Source of the DNA: Dipteronia dyeriana
Lineage: Eukaryota > Streptophyta > Magnoliopsida > Sapindales > Sapindaceae
DNA length: 64,000 bases
NCBI GenBank assembly: GCA_032871835.1
Contig: CM065297.1
Coordinates: 37,945,098-38,009,097 of the forward strand
Direction of reading: 5' to 3'
Shown here: in pieces, positions 23,193 to 33,099 of the stretch
Position numbering within the stretch: the stretch's first letter is position 1
Layout of the letters: every line of letters starts with the position of its first letter
Program-made: the position numbers and the translations under genes
Notes under the pieces: model-generated
Seen by the model: the letters and a program-made list of their open reading frames with translations, nothing else
Told to the model about the DNA's origin: nothing
Databases searched by the model: none

Positions 23193-23939
23193 TGATATGA
23201 ACCTCACCAAGAGCAGTGAGACCCGGAACCAATATATGGTAACGAAGGATCGTTTTCTAACCAAGTTTATAAACAAGAACGTTATCGGACCGCGACCCGT
23301 TACCTATAAAGAGGTAAGAACCAACGGTATCAAGAAGTTGAAGACGCCACACTCAAGAACAAGAAGAAGATGTGAGTGATAAGTCAAGTTTTCAGAACCA
23401 AAAAGAGATGAACTCTCACAATTTTTATTCAATTCAAGTCTGTCCAATTACATCCAATTCGTTCCTTTATATACTAAAACCCTAAACGAAAAGAAAGGCA
23501 ATCAGCCATCCTAAAAGGAAACAAGATAATTCGGCCATTAAGGCCTTATAATCAGAAGAAAACTAATTTGAGAAACTATTGACTTGCTCCCTAATTGGAA
23601 AGCTAAATCTGGAAACAAATCAGCCCCTTAATTTGGGAAACAAATCAACTATTATTCTTTGGAAATTAAAAGGGAATAAATCAGCCAAAGTTGACTCTTC
23701 TCTTAGCTTGTGCCACGCACCCAAGTCTTCCTTATTCGGCCCAATCAATTGCCTTGATGACATTAATTATGCCTTGGTCTTCATGTGGGCTTATCTTGGA
23801 CTTCAACAATTCAAAATCAGCCCAAGTGTCTTGAATTAGGCCATTTAGTGCTTCTTTGAATCTCTTAGCTCTTGCCCTTGTTATTGGCCCAACCGGAACA
23901 TGCAATGGATCATTTGATGCAGCTGCCTTGTTCTCATCA
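23193..23939 (-). repeat. CRM-like element 3' LTR
   Basis: Minus-strand start TGATGAGAACAAGGC, end GGTTCATATCA. Line-by-line comparison with 29064-29810 shows no difference. The last 68 codons of pol lie inside it (ORF end at 23732). Confidence 0.96.
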
Positions 23940-26900
23940 TTCCCTCCCTCTTGAAAAGGATTTGTCCTCAAATCGTCGCCTACATCAAAAGGAGACAAAT
24001 CAGAAACATTGAAGCTTGCACTAACATTGTACTCACCTGGAAGATCCAACTTGTATGCGTTATCATTGATTCTTTCAATCACTTGAAATGGGCCATCTCC
24101 CCTTGGAAGTAGTTTAGAACTCCGCTGGGCTGGGAATCGTTCCTTCCTCATATGCAACCACACCCAATCACCGGGCTCAAACACAACCTTCTTACGCCCT
24201 TTATTTGCTTGATTGGCATATTGCTTAGTTCGTCTCTCTATGTTTTCCCGAGTCTTTTCATGGATTTGCTTAACAAAATCTGCCTTTTTCTTTCCATCCA
24301 AGTTAACATGCTCATTCACAGGTAAAGGAATTAAATCCAAATGAGTCAATGGGTTAAAACCATACACAATTTCAAAAGGCGAAAAATGAGTTGCAGAATG
24401 CACGCTCCTATTATAAGCAAACTCTACATGCGGCAGACAATCCTCCCATGTTTTCAAGTTCTTTTGTATTATAGCACGCAACAAGGTAGATAAAGTCCTA
24501 TTAACTACTTCAGTTTGACCATCAGTTTGTGGATGACAAGTGGTAGAAAATAAAAGTTTAGTGCCTAACTTACCCCACAAATTCTTCCAAAAGTAGCCTA
24601 AGAACTTAGCATCTCTATCCGAAACAATGGTCTTAGGCATGCCATGCAATCTTACAATTTCTTTGAAAAACAAATCAGCAATATGTGATGCATCATCGGT
24701 TTTATGACAAGGAATGAAATGTGTCATTTTAGAAAACCTATCAACAACCACATAAATAGAGTCCCTACCCCTTTTTGACCTAGGCAAACCCAACACAAAA
24801 TCCATAGAAATATCAATCCAAGGTCCATTAGGTATAGGCAAAGGAGTATACAATCCATGAGGCTTAATCCTAGACTTGGCTTGTCTACAAGTAATGCATT
24901 TCTCACAGATTCTTTCTACATCACGTTTCATATGAGGCCAAAAAAAATGTTCATGCAAAGTATCTAGTGTCTTAGCTACACCAAAATGCCCCATCAAACC
25001 TCCCCCATGAGCTTCTCTAACAAGCAATTCACGCAAAGAACTCTTAGGCACACATAATTTAGTTTCTCTAAACAAAAATCCATCATGCCTATAAAATTTA
25101 CCAAATGCAGCCTTTTCACATGCATTGAACACATTACCAAAATCAGAATCTTCCACATACAACTGTTTAATGTAATCAAAACCAAACAATTTAGCATCCA
25201 AAGTAGAAAGTAGAACGTACCTTCTTGACAGAGCATCAGCGACCACGTTTTCCTTACCCTTTTTGTACCTGATCACATATGGAAACGTTTCAATGAACTC
25301 CACCCACTTGGCATGCCGCTTATTTAGCTTGTGTTGCCCCTTTATATGCTTTAAGGACTCATGATCCGTGTGAATCACAAATTCTTTTGGCCAAAGGTAG
25401 TGTTGCCAAGTTTCCAATGCTCTAATCAAAGCATACATCTCCTTGTCATAGGTAGGATAATTCAAGGCTGCTCCACTTATCTTCTCACTAAAATATGCAA
25501 TGGGACGACCTTCTTGCATTAGAACAGCTCCAATACCTATTCCTGAAGCATCACACTCAATCTCAAAAGTTTTAGCAAAGTCAGGCAAAGCAAGCAAAGG
25601 TGCATTAGTTAATTTTTCCTTAATCAAGTTAAATGCCTTTTCTTGTTCATTACCCCACTTAAAACCCACATTCTTTTTGATAACTTCGGTTAAAGGTGCA
25701 GCTACACTACTAAAATCTTTCACAAACCTCCTATAAAAACTAGCCAACCCATGAAAACTTCTCACTTGTCCCACATTGGTAGGTTTCGGCCACTCCCTAA
25801 TTGCCTTAACCTTTTCTTCATCAACCCCAATTCCCTTAGCACTAACAACAAAGCCCAGAAATACAAGTTTATCGGTGCAAAAGGTGCACTTTTTGAGATT
25901 AGCAAACAACTTTTCTGTTCTTAAAACTCCTAAAACAAGTTTTAAATGTTCAACATGCTCATCCAAGTTTTTGCTATAAATCAGAATGTCATCAAAATAA
26001 ACAACCACAAACTTTCCAATAAAAGCACGCAAAATATGGTTCATTAATCTCATGAAAGTACTTGGTGCATTAGTTAATCCAAAAGGCATAACTAACCACT
26101 CATATAATCCATATTTTGTTTTGAAAGCAGTTTTCCACTCATCACCTTCCTTCATCCCAATTTGATGATATCCACTTTTAAGATCAATTTTAGTAAAAAC
26201 AATAGAACCATGTAATTCATCAAGCATACCATCTAATCTAGGAATAGGATGTCGATACTTTACAGTGATATTGTTGATGGCACGACAATCAATGCACATC
26301 CTCCATGATCCATCCTTCTTTGGCACAAGCAATACGGGAACCGCACAAGGACTCATGCTCTCACGTACATACCCTTTTTCCATGAGCTCACTAACCTGCC
26401 TTTGAAGTTCCTTTGTCTCCTCAGGATTACTTCTATATGCTGGTCTATTTGGGATGGGTGCTCCGGGTACAAAGTCAATTTGGTGCTCAATCCCCCTTAT
26501 TGGTGGTAAACCAATAGGCATCTCTTCGGGAAACACTTCATCAAAGTCCTGCAATAGAGAAACAACAACACTAGGCAAAGAAGGGTTAAGTTCATTAGTA
26601 CTAAAGCAAGCCTCTTTGTACAAAAGTACAATCATTGGCTGATTTGAAAATAGAGCCTTTTTGACCTCACTCTCCCTTGCATAAAAGCTTACTTGTTTTC
26701 TCTCTCTCTTTTTCTCAACAACCACTTTATCTTTTTTTTCTTTTTTTGTTTTTTCAGAATCTTTTTCTTTTCTCTCTCTTTCTTTTGAACTCTCACTCTC
26801 ACTCTCTTTTTTTACATCTCTCTCTTTTCTTAACCTTACTTGATCTTCATACACTTGTTTTGGGGTTAAAGGTACAAGAGTGATTGATTTTTTATTGAGT

Positions 26901-27955
26901 ACAAAGGAGTATCTATTGGTATACCCATCATGGGTCACATGCCTATCGAACTGCCATGGTCTCCCCAAAAGGATATGGCCCGCATTCATTGGTACCACAT
27001 CACAAAGGACTTCATCTTTGTACTTTCCAATTGAAAACGTCACCAACACTTGTTTAGTCACCTTGATTTCCCCACTATCATTTAACCACTGTAGCTTATA
27101 TGGTTTTGGATGCCTCAAAGTGGTTAAATTCAATTTCTCCACAAAATTAGTGCTAGCCACATTAGTACAACTCCCCCCATCAATGATCATGCTACATACC
27201 TTATCATTAACATGGCAGCGGGTATGAAAAATGTTGTCACGTTGTACCTCATCATCTTCCTTGGCTTGAGCACTAAGAGCTCTTCTCGCCACCAAAAGCT
27301 CTCCGTCCACCGGATATTCAATATCACTTGCATCCTCCAAAGGTGGCATGGACTCATCATCAGATTCACCTTCAGATTCGATCTCACCATCATCCTTCAA
27401 AACCATTACTCTCTTGTTTGGGCATTGAGATGCAATATGACCTGCTCCCAGACACTTAAAGCAATTAATGTCACGATTTCTAGAAGGTTGAGAATCTGAT
27501 GTACCTTGTTTTAATGTGCCTCTGACTTTATGATCTCTGGAAGGTTCGGCCTTGGCCTTGAAACTAGGTTGGTCATCCCTCTTGCTCCAATTCGATTTCC
27601 ATGATGATGAAGAACCCGAATTTTGCCCAACCCGTGTTGAACTCTTTCTCTTCAACTGTTGTTCCACCTTAATTGCCATGTGTACCATGTCACTCAATTC
27701 AACATAATGTTGCAACTCCACCACATTTGCTATGTCTCGGTTTAGTCCATTTAAAAACCTAGCCATAGTAGCCTCTCGGTCTTCCTCTACATCAGCTCGA
27801 ATCATGGCTATCTCCATCTCCTTGTAGTAATCTTCAACACACTTAGACCCTTGAGTAAGGGTTTGTAATTTTTGAAACAAACCCCTATAATAGTGACTCG
27901 GAATGAAACGCTTCCTCATGACAGCTTTCATCTCCTCCCAAGTCTCAATAGCCAA
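23732..27955 (-). CDS. pol: CRM-like Gag(C-terminal part)-Pol polyprotein
   Basis: 1407 uninterrupted codons. Residues 1-105 are the second half of the gag capsid domain; the zinc knuckle C165-x2-C168-x4-H173-x4-C178 follows. Protease shows IIDGGSCTN (Asp259). RT runs about 530-700 with YFDDIL (Asp655, Asp656). RNase H has Asp802, Glu839, Asp864 and Asp907. Integrase has the zinc finger H983/H990/C1020/C1023 and the catalytic triad Asp1052, Asp1113, Glu1149 with the canonical 35-residue spacing, then the GPF/Y region ([20 protein letters not shown]). No classical chromodomain is seen; a basic tail ([13 protein letters not shown]) is encoded within the LTR. The start shown is not ATG: the frame is the continuation of gag after a deletion-frameshift at 27940-27955. 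All catalytic residues are intact. Confidence 0.95.
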   Translation of the reverse strand: MAIETWEEMKAVMRKRFIPSHYYRGLFQKLQTLTQGSKCVEDYYKEMEIAMIRADVEEDREATMARFLNGLNRDIANVVELQHYVELSDMVHMAIKVEQQLKRKSSTRVGQNSGSSSSWKSNWSKRDDQPSFKAKAEPSRDHKVRGTLKQGTSDSQPSRNRDINCFKCLGAGHIASQCPNKRVMVLKDDGEIESEGESDDESMPPLEDASDIEYPVDGELLVARRALSAQAKEDDEVQRDNIFHTRCHVNDKVCSMIIDGGSCTNVASTNFVEKLNLTTLRHPKPYKLQWLNDSGEIKVTKQVLVTFSIGKYKDEVLCDVVPMNAGHILLGRPWQFDRHVTHDGYTNRYSFVLNKKSITLVPLTPKQVYEDQVRLRKERDVKKESESESSKERERKEKDSEKTKKEKKDKVVVEKKRERKQVSFYARESEVKKALFSNQPMIVLLYKEACFSTNELNPSLPSVVVSLLQDFDEVFPEEMPIGLPPIRGIEHQIDFVPGAPIPNRPAYRSNPEETKELQRQVSELMEKGYVRESMSPCAVPVLLVPKKDGSWRMCIDCRAINNITVKYRHPIPRLDGMLDELHGSIVFTKIDLKSGYHQIGMKEGDEWKTAFKTKYGLYEWLVMPFGLTNAPSTFMRLMNHILRAFIGKFVVVYFDDILIYSKNLDEHVEHLKLVLGVLRTEKLFANLKKCTFCTDKLVFLGFVVSAKGIGVDEEKVKAIREWPKPTNVGQVRSFHGLASFYRRFVKDFSSVAAPLTEVIKKNVGFKWGNEQEKAFNLIKEKLTNAPLLALPDFAKTFEIECDASGIGIGAVLMQEGRPIAYFSEKISGAALNYPTYDKEMYALIRALETWQHYLWPKEFVIHTDHESLKHIKGQHKLNKRHAKWVEFIETFPYVIRYKKGKENVVADALSRRYVLLSTLDAKLFGFDYIKQLYVEDSDFGNVFNACEKAAFGKFYRHDGFLFRETKLCVPKSSLRELLVREAHGGGLMGHFGVAKTLDTLHEHFFWPHMKRDVERICEKCITCRQAKSRIKPHGLYTPLPIPNGPWIDISMDFVLGLPRSKRGRDSIYVVVDRFSKMTHFIPCHKTDDASHIADLFFKEIVRLHGMPKTIVSDRDAKFLGYFWKNLWGKLGTKLLFSTTCHPQTDGQTEVVNRTLSTLLRAIIQKNLKTWEDCLPHVEFAYNRSVHSATHFSPFEIVYGFNPLTHLDLIPLPVNEHVNLDGKKKADFVKQIHEKTRENIERRTKQYANQANKGRKKVVFEPGDWVWLHMRKERFPAQRSSKLLPRGDGPFQVIERINDNAYKLDLPGEYNVSASFNVSDLSPFDVGDDLRTNPFQEGGNDENKAAASNDPLHVPVGPITRARAKRFKEALNGLIQDTWADFELLKSKISPHEDQGIINVIKAIDWAE
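23940..23952 (-). other. Polypurine tract of the CRM-like element
   Basis: Minus-strand AAGAGGGAGGGAA directly before the 3' LTR. It also codes for part of pol (Q-E-G-G-N), because the frame runs through it into the LTR. Confidence 0.92.
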
Positions 27956-28497
27956 ACGATAGCATAATCAGTAAATTCTATGGCAACCAACTTTACCTTC
28001 TTTAATTCAGAATAGTCATGGCAGTCAAATACCAATTCTATTCTTTTCTCCCACTCTAAATAAGCTTCGGGATCAGTTTTACCTTGGAACGTTGGGATTT
28101 TCACCTTTATACTACCCAAATTATTATCAGCCCTCTCTCCATACCTATCTCCTCTATTCCCATACCTAACTCCTCTACCTCCCATTTCATGCCTCAATCT
28201 ACCTGTACCCACATTGGACATGCGATCACCCTCCTCTAGGTCATTCCCATAATCATCATCATAATCGTCTCTAGGTGGGTTTCTTTCTCTTCGTTCCACA
28301 TTAGGAACCCTAATTTGTTGCACCCTTTGTGAACTAGACTCCACCTTATCTATCCTATCATGCACCTCACCAATCTTAATCTCCATCCGCTCCATGTTTT
28401 TTTGTATGGCTTTATACAAAAAATTAAGATCTATCGTTTCTGGTGCATCATCAGACAAGTCTCTACTTTTATCGCGTGACATATTTGAAATGTGCAA
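27928..28497 (-). pseudogene. gag: CRM-like gag, N-terminal part (frameshifted)
   Basis: 189 codons. A charged N-terminal section (MSRDKSRDLSDDAPETIDLN, with a second possible start six codons in) has a short heptad-like stretch around AIQKNMERMEIKIGEVHDRI. An Arg/Gly/Asp-rich linker follows, then the start of the capsid domain (VKIPTFQGKTDPEAYLEWEK). The frame ends LLRLGRR. At DYAIVW the sequence jumps to IETWEEMK of the next frame; related gags have about 14 more residues here, so roughly 43-46 bases are deleted and the frame is shifted. An intact Gag cannot be made from this copy. Confidence 0.88.
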
Positions 28498-29049
28498 AGC
28501 AAAAGAAATTAGTAAGCCTCACAAACACTCCCTCACGTGTTTACTCTCAAAGATGGTGGCACTCACACTAGTGTTTTCACTCAATTCTTTGGCTTTTACC
28601 CTTTGATGAGCTCACACACTCTTGCCTTTTTCCACTCTTTGTTAACTCTTTCAGTTCTTCCTTCTTCTTTTTTTGACTTATACGGACACTCACAAGAAGT
28701 GCGAGAAAAATAGAAGTAACTGAGCAAAAGGACAAGAATAATGAAGACGAAATTCTTTAGCTATTAAATTTTTTTTTTTTTTGAATATCAATGCACGAAA
28801 TCAAGATAATGAATAGAAATAGTTGATATAGGTTCAACTACACGACCCAAAAAAAAAATTTCTTTGTTTTTTTTTTTTTTTACCGACCTTGATCAAGTGG
28901 ACACAAGCAAGCTTTTGGTACTTTTTTTTTTTTTTTTTTTTTTTTTTGGTACCTTGTTTGATCAAACTTTTTTTTTTTTTTTTGTTGAAACAAATGAATA
29001 CAGATAAGAGAAAGAACAAGGATAGATTAAACCTGATTTAGAAGCCTAA
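28498..29049 (-). other. A-rich 5' leader of the CRM-like element
   Basis: About 550 bases between primer site and gag. On the transcribed (minus) strand it contains five or six A runs; on the plus strand these are T runs near 28768, 28850-28880, 28921-28947 and 28967-28983. No ORF is credible; the Lys-rich frame here is only the poly-A read as AAA. Confidence 0.8.
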
Positions 29050-29061
29050 GCTCTGATACCA
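29050..29061 (-). other. Primer binding site of the CRM-like element
   Basis: Minus-strand TGGTATCAGAGC, complementary to the 3' end of initiator Met-tRNA, two bases inside the 5' LTR end. Confidence 0.95.
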
Positions 29062-29063
29062 AC

Positions 29064-29810
29064 TGATATGAACCTCACCAAGAGCAGTGAGACCCGGAAC
29101 CAATATATGGTAACGAAGGATCGTTTTCTAACCAAGTTTATAAACAAGAACGTTATCGGACCGCGACCCGTTACCTATAAAGAGGTAAGAACCAACGGTA
29201 TCAAGAAGTTGAAGACGCCACACTCAAGAACAAGAAGAAGATGTGAGTGATAAGTCAAGTTTTCAGAACCAAAAAGAGATGAACTCTCACAATTTTTATT
29301 CAATTCAAGTCTGTCCAATTACATCCAATTCGTTCCTTTATATACTAAAACCCTAAACGAAAAGAAAGGCAATCAGCCATCCTAAAAGGAAACAAGATAA
29401 TTCGGCCATTAAGGCCTTATAATCAGAAGAAAACTAATTTGAGAAACTATTGACTTGCTCCCTAATTGGAAAGCTAAATCTGGAAACAAATCAGCCCCTT
29501 AATTTGGGAAACAAATCAACTATTATTCTTTGGAAATTAAAAGGGAATAAATCAGCCAAAGTTGACTCTTCTCTTAGCTTGTGCCACGCACCCAAGTCTT
29601 CCTTATTCGGCCCAATCAATTGCCTTGATGACATTAATTATGCCTTGGTCTTCATGTGGGCTTATCTTGGACTTCAACAATTCAAAATCAGCCCAAGTGT
29701 CTTGAATTAGGCCATTTAGTGCTTCTTTGAATCTCTTAGCTCTTGCCCTTGTTATTGGCCCAACCGGAACATGCAATGGATCATTTGATGCAGCTGCCTT
29801 GTTCTCATCA
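29064..29810 (-). repeat. CRM-like element 5' LTR
   Basis: Identical by eye to 23193-23939. As the upstream LTR of a minus-strand element it should carry the active promoter. Confidence 0.96.
29336..29345 (-). promoter_or_regulatory. Candidate TATA box in the CRM-like 5' LTR
   Basis: Minus-strand GTATATAAAG, a good match to the plant TATA consensus; the transcription start would be expected 25-35 bases downstream, near 29305. The copy in the 3' LTR is at 23465-23474. Confidence 0.5.
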
Positions 29811-29815
29811 CTAGC
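29811..29815. repeat. Target site duplication, right copy (CTAGC)
   Basis: Matches 23188-23192; removing one copy and the element restores the Tat C RNase H frame (M-A-L-A-L-V-F-A-A). Confidence 0.95.
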
Positions 29816-30500
29816 ATTGGTTTTTGCAGCAAGGAAGCTAAGGCCATACTTTCAGGCTCATACAATTCAGGTCCTTACCGACTGCCCGCTTAAGCAAATT
29901 CTACAAAAGCTAGAAATTTCAAGAAGACTAACCAAATGGGCAATTGAGCTAAGTGAATTCGATATCCAGTACGTCCCTAGGACATCTCTCAAAGGCCAAG
30001 CAATGACAGGTTTTATATCAGAGTTCACAGAACCAAACCTGGAAGCAAAAAAAATGTTTGCCAAAAATTTCCCATGGAAATTATATGTCGATGGCTCTTC
30101 AAACACTCATGACAGCGGGTCAGGGATTGTAGTATGCACCACGAAAGGAGATGATGTCGAGTGTGCCATAAGGTTTGACTTCAAAACAACAAATAATCAA
30201 GCCGAGTATGAGGCGTTACTAGCTGGACTCAGATTTTTCATAGCCCTCGGAATAGATGAGGCCGAGATATTTAGCGACTCACAAGGAGTCGTCTACCAAG
30301 TCCTGGATGAATACTAAGCCAAATATAAAGGCATGATAGCTTATTGTTACATAGCAAAATAGCTCCTTCAGAAATTCAAAGAATATAAGATTGCACAGAT
30401 CCCCAGGAAGGAGAATGAAAAGGCAGATGCTTTATCCAAACTAGCATCAGAAACAACCACAATCAGGCCAAAAACAATTCTGGACTCACATCTTCTCAAA
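29816..30500 (+). pseudogene. pol: Tat C RNase H (continued) and second RNase H
   Basis: Open to 30317. RNase H continues as LVFAARKLRPYFQAHTIQVL, then ALKGQA-like (SLKGQAMTGFISEFTEP). The archaeal-type second RNase H follows with LYVDGSSNTHDSGSGIVV (first Asp), FKTTNNQAEYEALLAGLRF (Glu), EIFSDSQGVVYQV (Asp) and, after a stop, KENEKADALSKLAS (last Asp). The catalytic residues of the second domain are all visible, so this part decayed less than Tat A and B. The first ATG in this stretch is not a true start. Confidence 0.9.
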
Positions 30501-31798
30501 TCGAGTACAGTTGAGCCAAAACCTTTGAAATTTCAAAAATCTGATCACCGCCAGACGGTTGGATGACTCAGCTATAAAGGTTCCTGGAAGAAGGCGTGCA
30601 CCCAGAAGATCCCCTACAAGCCAAACGTATCAGGTTTCGGTCATCAAGATACACATTGATCGGAGGAGAACTATACATAAGGGTGTTTTCCCGAACACTC
30701 TAAAGATGTGTATCAGAGGAAGATGCATGCCGGATATTACAGGAAATCCACTAAGGAGTTTATGGAATCCATAATGGGGGTAAAAGTTTAGCACACAAGG
30801 TACTCTGACAAGGTTATTATTGGCCCACTTTATTTTCATATGCACAACGATGTTCGGAGAGCTGCAATACTTGCCAAAGGATTGCTAATGATATCCGACA
30901 ACCCTCTGAACAACTTAGAAACCTCACGTCTCAGTGGCCATTTGCCATGTGAGGCTTGGACTTAATCGGCACAATGCCACTAGGGACAAGGGGTGGAGCA
31001 AAGCATGATATAGTAGCCGTTGACTATTTCACGAAGTGGGCAGAAGTTGAAGCATTAGTACATATCACAGAAGAAAATACCACAAACATCGTGAAGAAAA
31101 ATATACTCTATAGGTTTGGAGTCCCAAACACTATCATCATTGACAACGGCACCCAGTTCGATAACCTGAAATTCAAACAGTTGTGCAAAGAGTACCAAAT
31201 TGCCAATTACTACGCCATACATGTCCACCCTCAAACAAACGGGCAGGCTGAAGCAGTAAACAAAATCATCAAGCATACACTCAAAGTAAAGCTAGATGCC
31301 AATAAAGGAAGTTGGGTTGAAAAACTTCCCGAAGTATTATGGGCATATCGGACGACAACAAAAACTTCAACAGGAGTGACTCCGTTCACTTTAGTGTTTG
31401 GAACATAAGCTGTTATCCCCATAGAAACATCATATACATCAACCAGGGTCAGCCTATATAATGAAGATTAGAATTTTGATATGCTGTTACAAAGTCTAGA
31501 TGATCTAGAGGAGAAAAGGGAGAAGTCCTGAATACGAAATATGGCATAACAACATAGAGTAGCTCGCCACTACAACTCTCATGTTCGAGTCAGGAAATTC
31601 CAACTAGGAGATCTGGTACTCAGAAAAGTGTCGCTGAATACAAAAAATAAAGTTACAGGTTCCTTGGCTGACTAGTTGGAAGGCCCATAAAAAATTGAAG
31701 AAGTAGCTGGCCGTGGAGCATATTGGATTGCACCACTAGATAGAGGGGTCTTACCACGACCATTCAACTCCCAATACTTGAAGATTTTCTATTCTTAA
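30501..31798 (+). pseudogene. pol: Tat C integrase remnant
   Basis: The zinc-finger part (30540-30940) is scrambled by frameshifts. The core, 30956-31408, is open for 150 codons: LDLIGTMPLG (Asp), IDNGTQFDN (Asp) and HPQTNGQAEAVNK (Glu). Asp in IDNGTQ and Glu in QAEAV have the normal DD-E spacing. The C-terminal domain (VRVRKFQLGDLVLRKVS near 31580) ends at a stop at 31796-31798. Confidence 0.88.
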
Positions 31799-32324
31799 AA
31801 TTTTATTTCCCTTTTTAGTTAGGACAATTTTAGTCAGATCAATTATTATCTTTGGAATTTAAATCATTCATGGTTTTGCAGTTATAAATAAAAATCAAAC
31901 TCGGGATTTCTGAAAAATATATCATATGATAATAACATATGAAAGACGAGCATGATAATAAGAACATGTAAATAGAATACTCGGGACCATTGATTCCCGA
32001 AAGGGCGGAGAAGCTCGAAGGAGCATGCCAGCCGAGCAAGGTCAGTCGACTTTAGCAAAAAGGCAAACCTGATGCACTAGATTCTAGAGAACAACTCGAG
32101 GCGTTGTCTTGAAAAATTTCGGTGAAATATGCAGCTATGTTAAGCGGTTCGAAAAAGCTTAACGATTCGGCAAACCCTTGTAAAGAAAACTGTGGAGACG
32201 TCTTCGGTGATGTGTGAGGACTCGAACATATGATCATGGTGAACCTTGATGTAATGTTTGGGTAATGACCCGAGTATAAAATATGAGTAAATCTACTCGT
32301 TTGTTTCAAGATGGCTCGGTTAAC
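31799..32324. other. Tat C post-pol spacer
   Basis: No coding signal; leads into the tandem repeats. A minus-strand ORF at 32052-32516 overlaps the repeats and is not credible. Confidence 0.5.
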
Positions 32325-32830
32325 ATAAGCCAATTTAATAAGATACTTGGCATAGAAAGTAACTCTAGGTAACGAAACCAAGTTTAATAAGATACTCGGT
32401 GAAGTTACTCGGATAAATATAAGCCAGTTTAATAAGATACTTGGCGTTGAAAGACTCTGGATAACGAAACCAAGTTTAATAAGATACTCGATGAAGTTAC
32501 TCGGACAAATAAGCAAGTTTAATTAGATACTTGGTGTTGAAAAACTCTAGATAACGAAACCAAGTTCAATAAGATACTCGGTGAAGTTACTCGGACAAAT
32601 AAGCTAGTTTAATAAGATACTTGGCACAAAGAATTGCATTAGTCCGTTTAATAAGATACTTGGCATAAAGTTCACATTAGCCAGTTTAATAAGATACTTG
32701 ACACATATTGCAGTAGGCCAGTTTAAGATTTGGCAGTGATTGCATTAGCCAGTTCAGTAAGATACTCGGCATTAGAAGTAATAATAAAACGAAGTTAGAT
32801 AAGATACGCGGTGAAATTTCTTGAGCAATG
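32325..32830 (+). repeat. Tandem repeats in the 3' untranslated region of Tat C
   Basis: About eleven copies of a core like AGTTTAATAAGATACTTGG, spaced 40-50 bases apart (near 32331, 32384, 32425, 32472, 32513, 32560, 32604, 32645, 32682, 32747, 32793). Copies alternate between endings TACTTGG and TACTCGG in the first half, giving an ~88-base two-part unit with ACTCTAGATAACGAAACC between. Same position in the element as the Tat A array, but unrelated sequence. Confidence 0.92.
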
Positions 32831-33099
32831 ATTTGGATTAAACCACTCGGTTTTCTGAATTGCAGTTCACAAAATTTCATTGATAAAAATCTTTACAAGT
32901 GAATCTTTACAAAAATAAATCAAGGTTTGGAGGAGGATTTAGAACTCTTACCGATGCTCGGGTCGGGCACCATTTCATACTCACGGAGGAGACTTTCTTC
33001 AGGGATCGGGCCAACATCAGGTACCAAACCTTCCACACCAGACTCATGACAGGCATAAAAGGTCGAGAGAAAGTGATCTGCTGGAACCTCTAAATGCAT

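Larger units (their letters stand above)
23193..29810 (-). mobile_element. CRM-like Ty3/gypsy chromovirus, young and nearly intact
   Basis: 6618 bases on the minus strand. LTRs of 747 bases (29064-29810 is the 5' LTR, 23193-23939 the 3' LTR) with TG...CA ends look identical along their whole length. The 5-base target duplication CTAGC lies at 23188-23192 and 29811-29815. The element has a Met-tRNA primer site, gag, a 1407-codon open gag-pol frame and a polypurine tract. It inserted in the RNase H gene of Tat C, whose frame is restored across the site. A small deletion shifts the gag frame, so autonomous activity is doubtful. Confidence 0.96.

Noticed and set aside
28834..29019. Lysine-rich minus-strand ORF
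   Set aside because: Produced by the A runs of the CRM-like leader.
23193..29810. Endogenous pararetrovirus or retrovirus
   Set aside because: It has LTRs, a 5-base target duplication, an integrase with DD35E and plant Ty3/gypsy domain order; no movement or envelope protein is seen.
32052..32516. 154-codon minus-strand ORF
   Set aside because: Overlaps tandem repeats of Tat C and its sequence repeats accordingly; not a gene.
32325..32830. CRISPR-like array
   Set aside because: Repeats are imperfect, intervals are themselves related, and the context is a plant retrotransposon 3' UTR.
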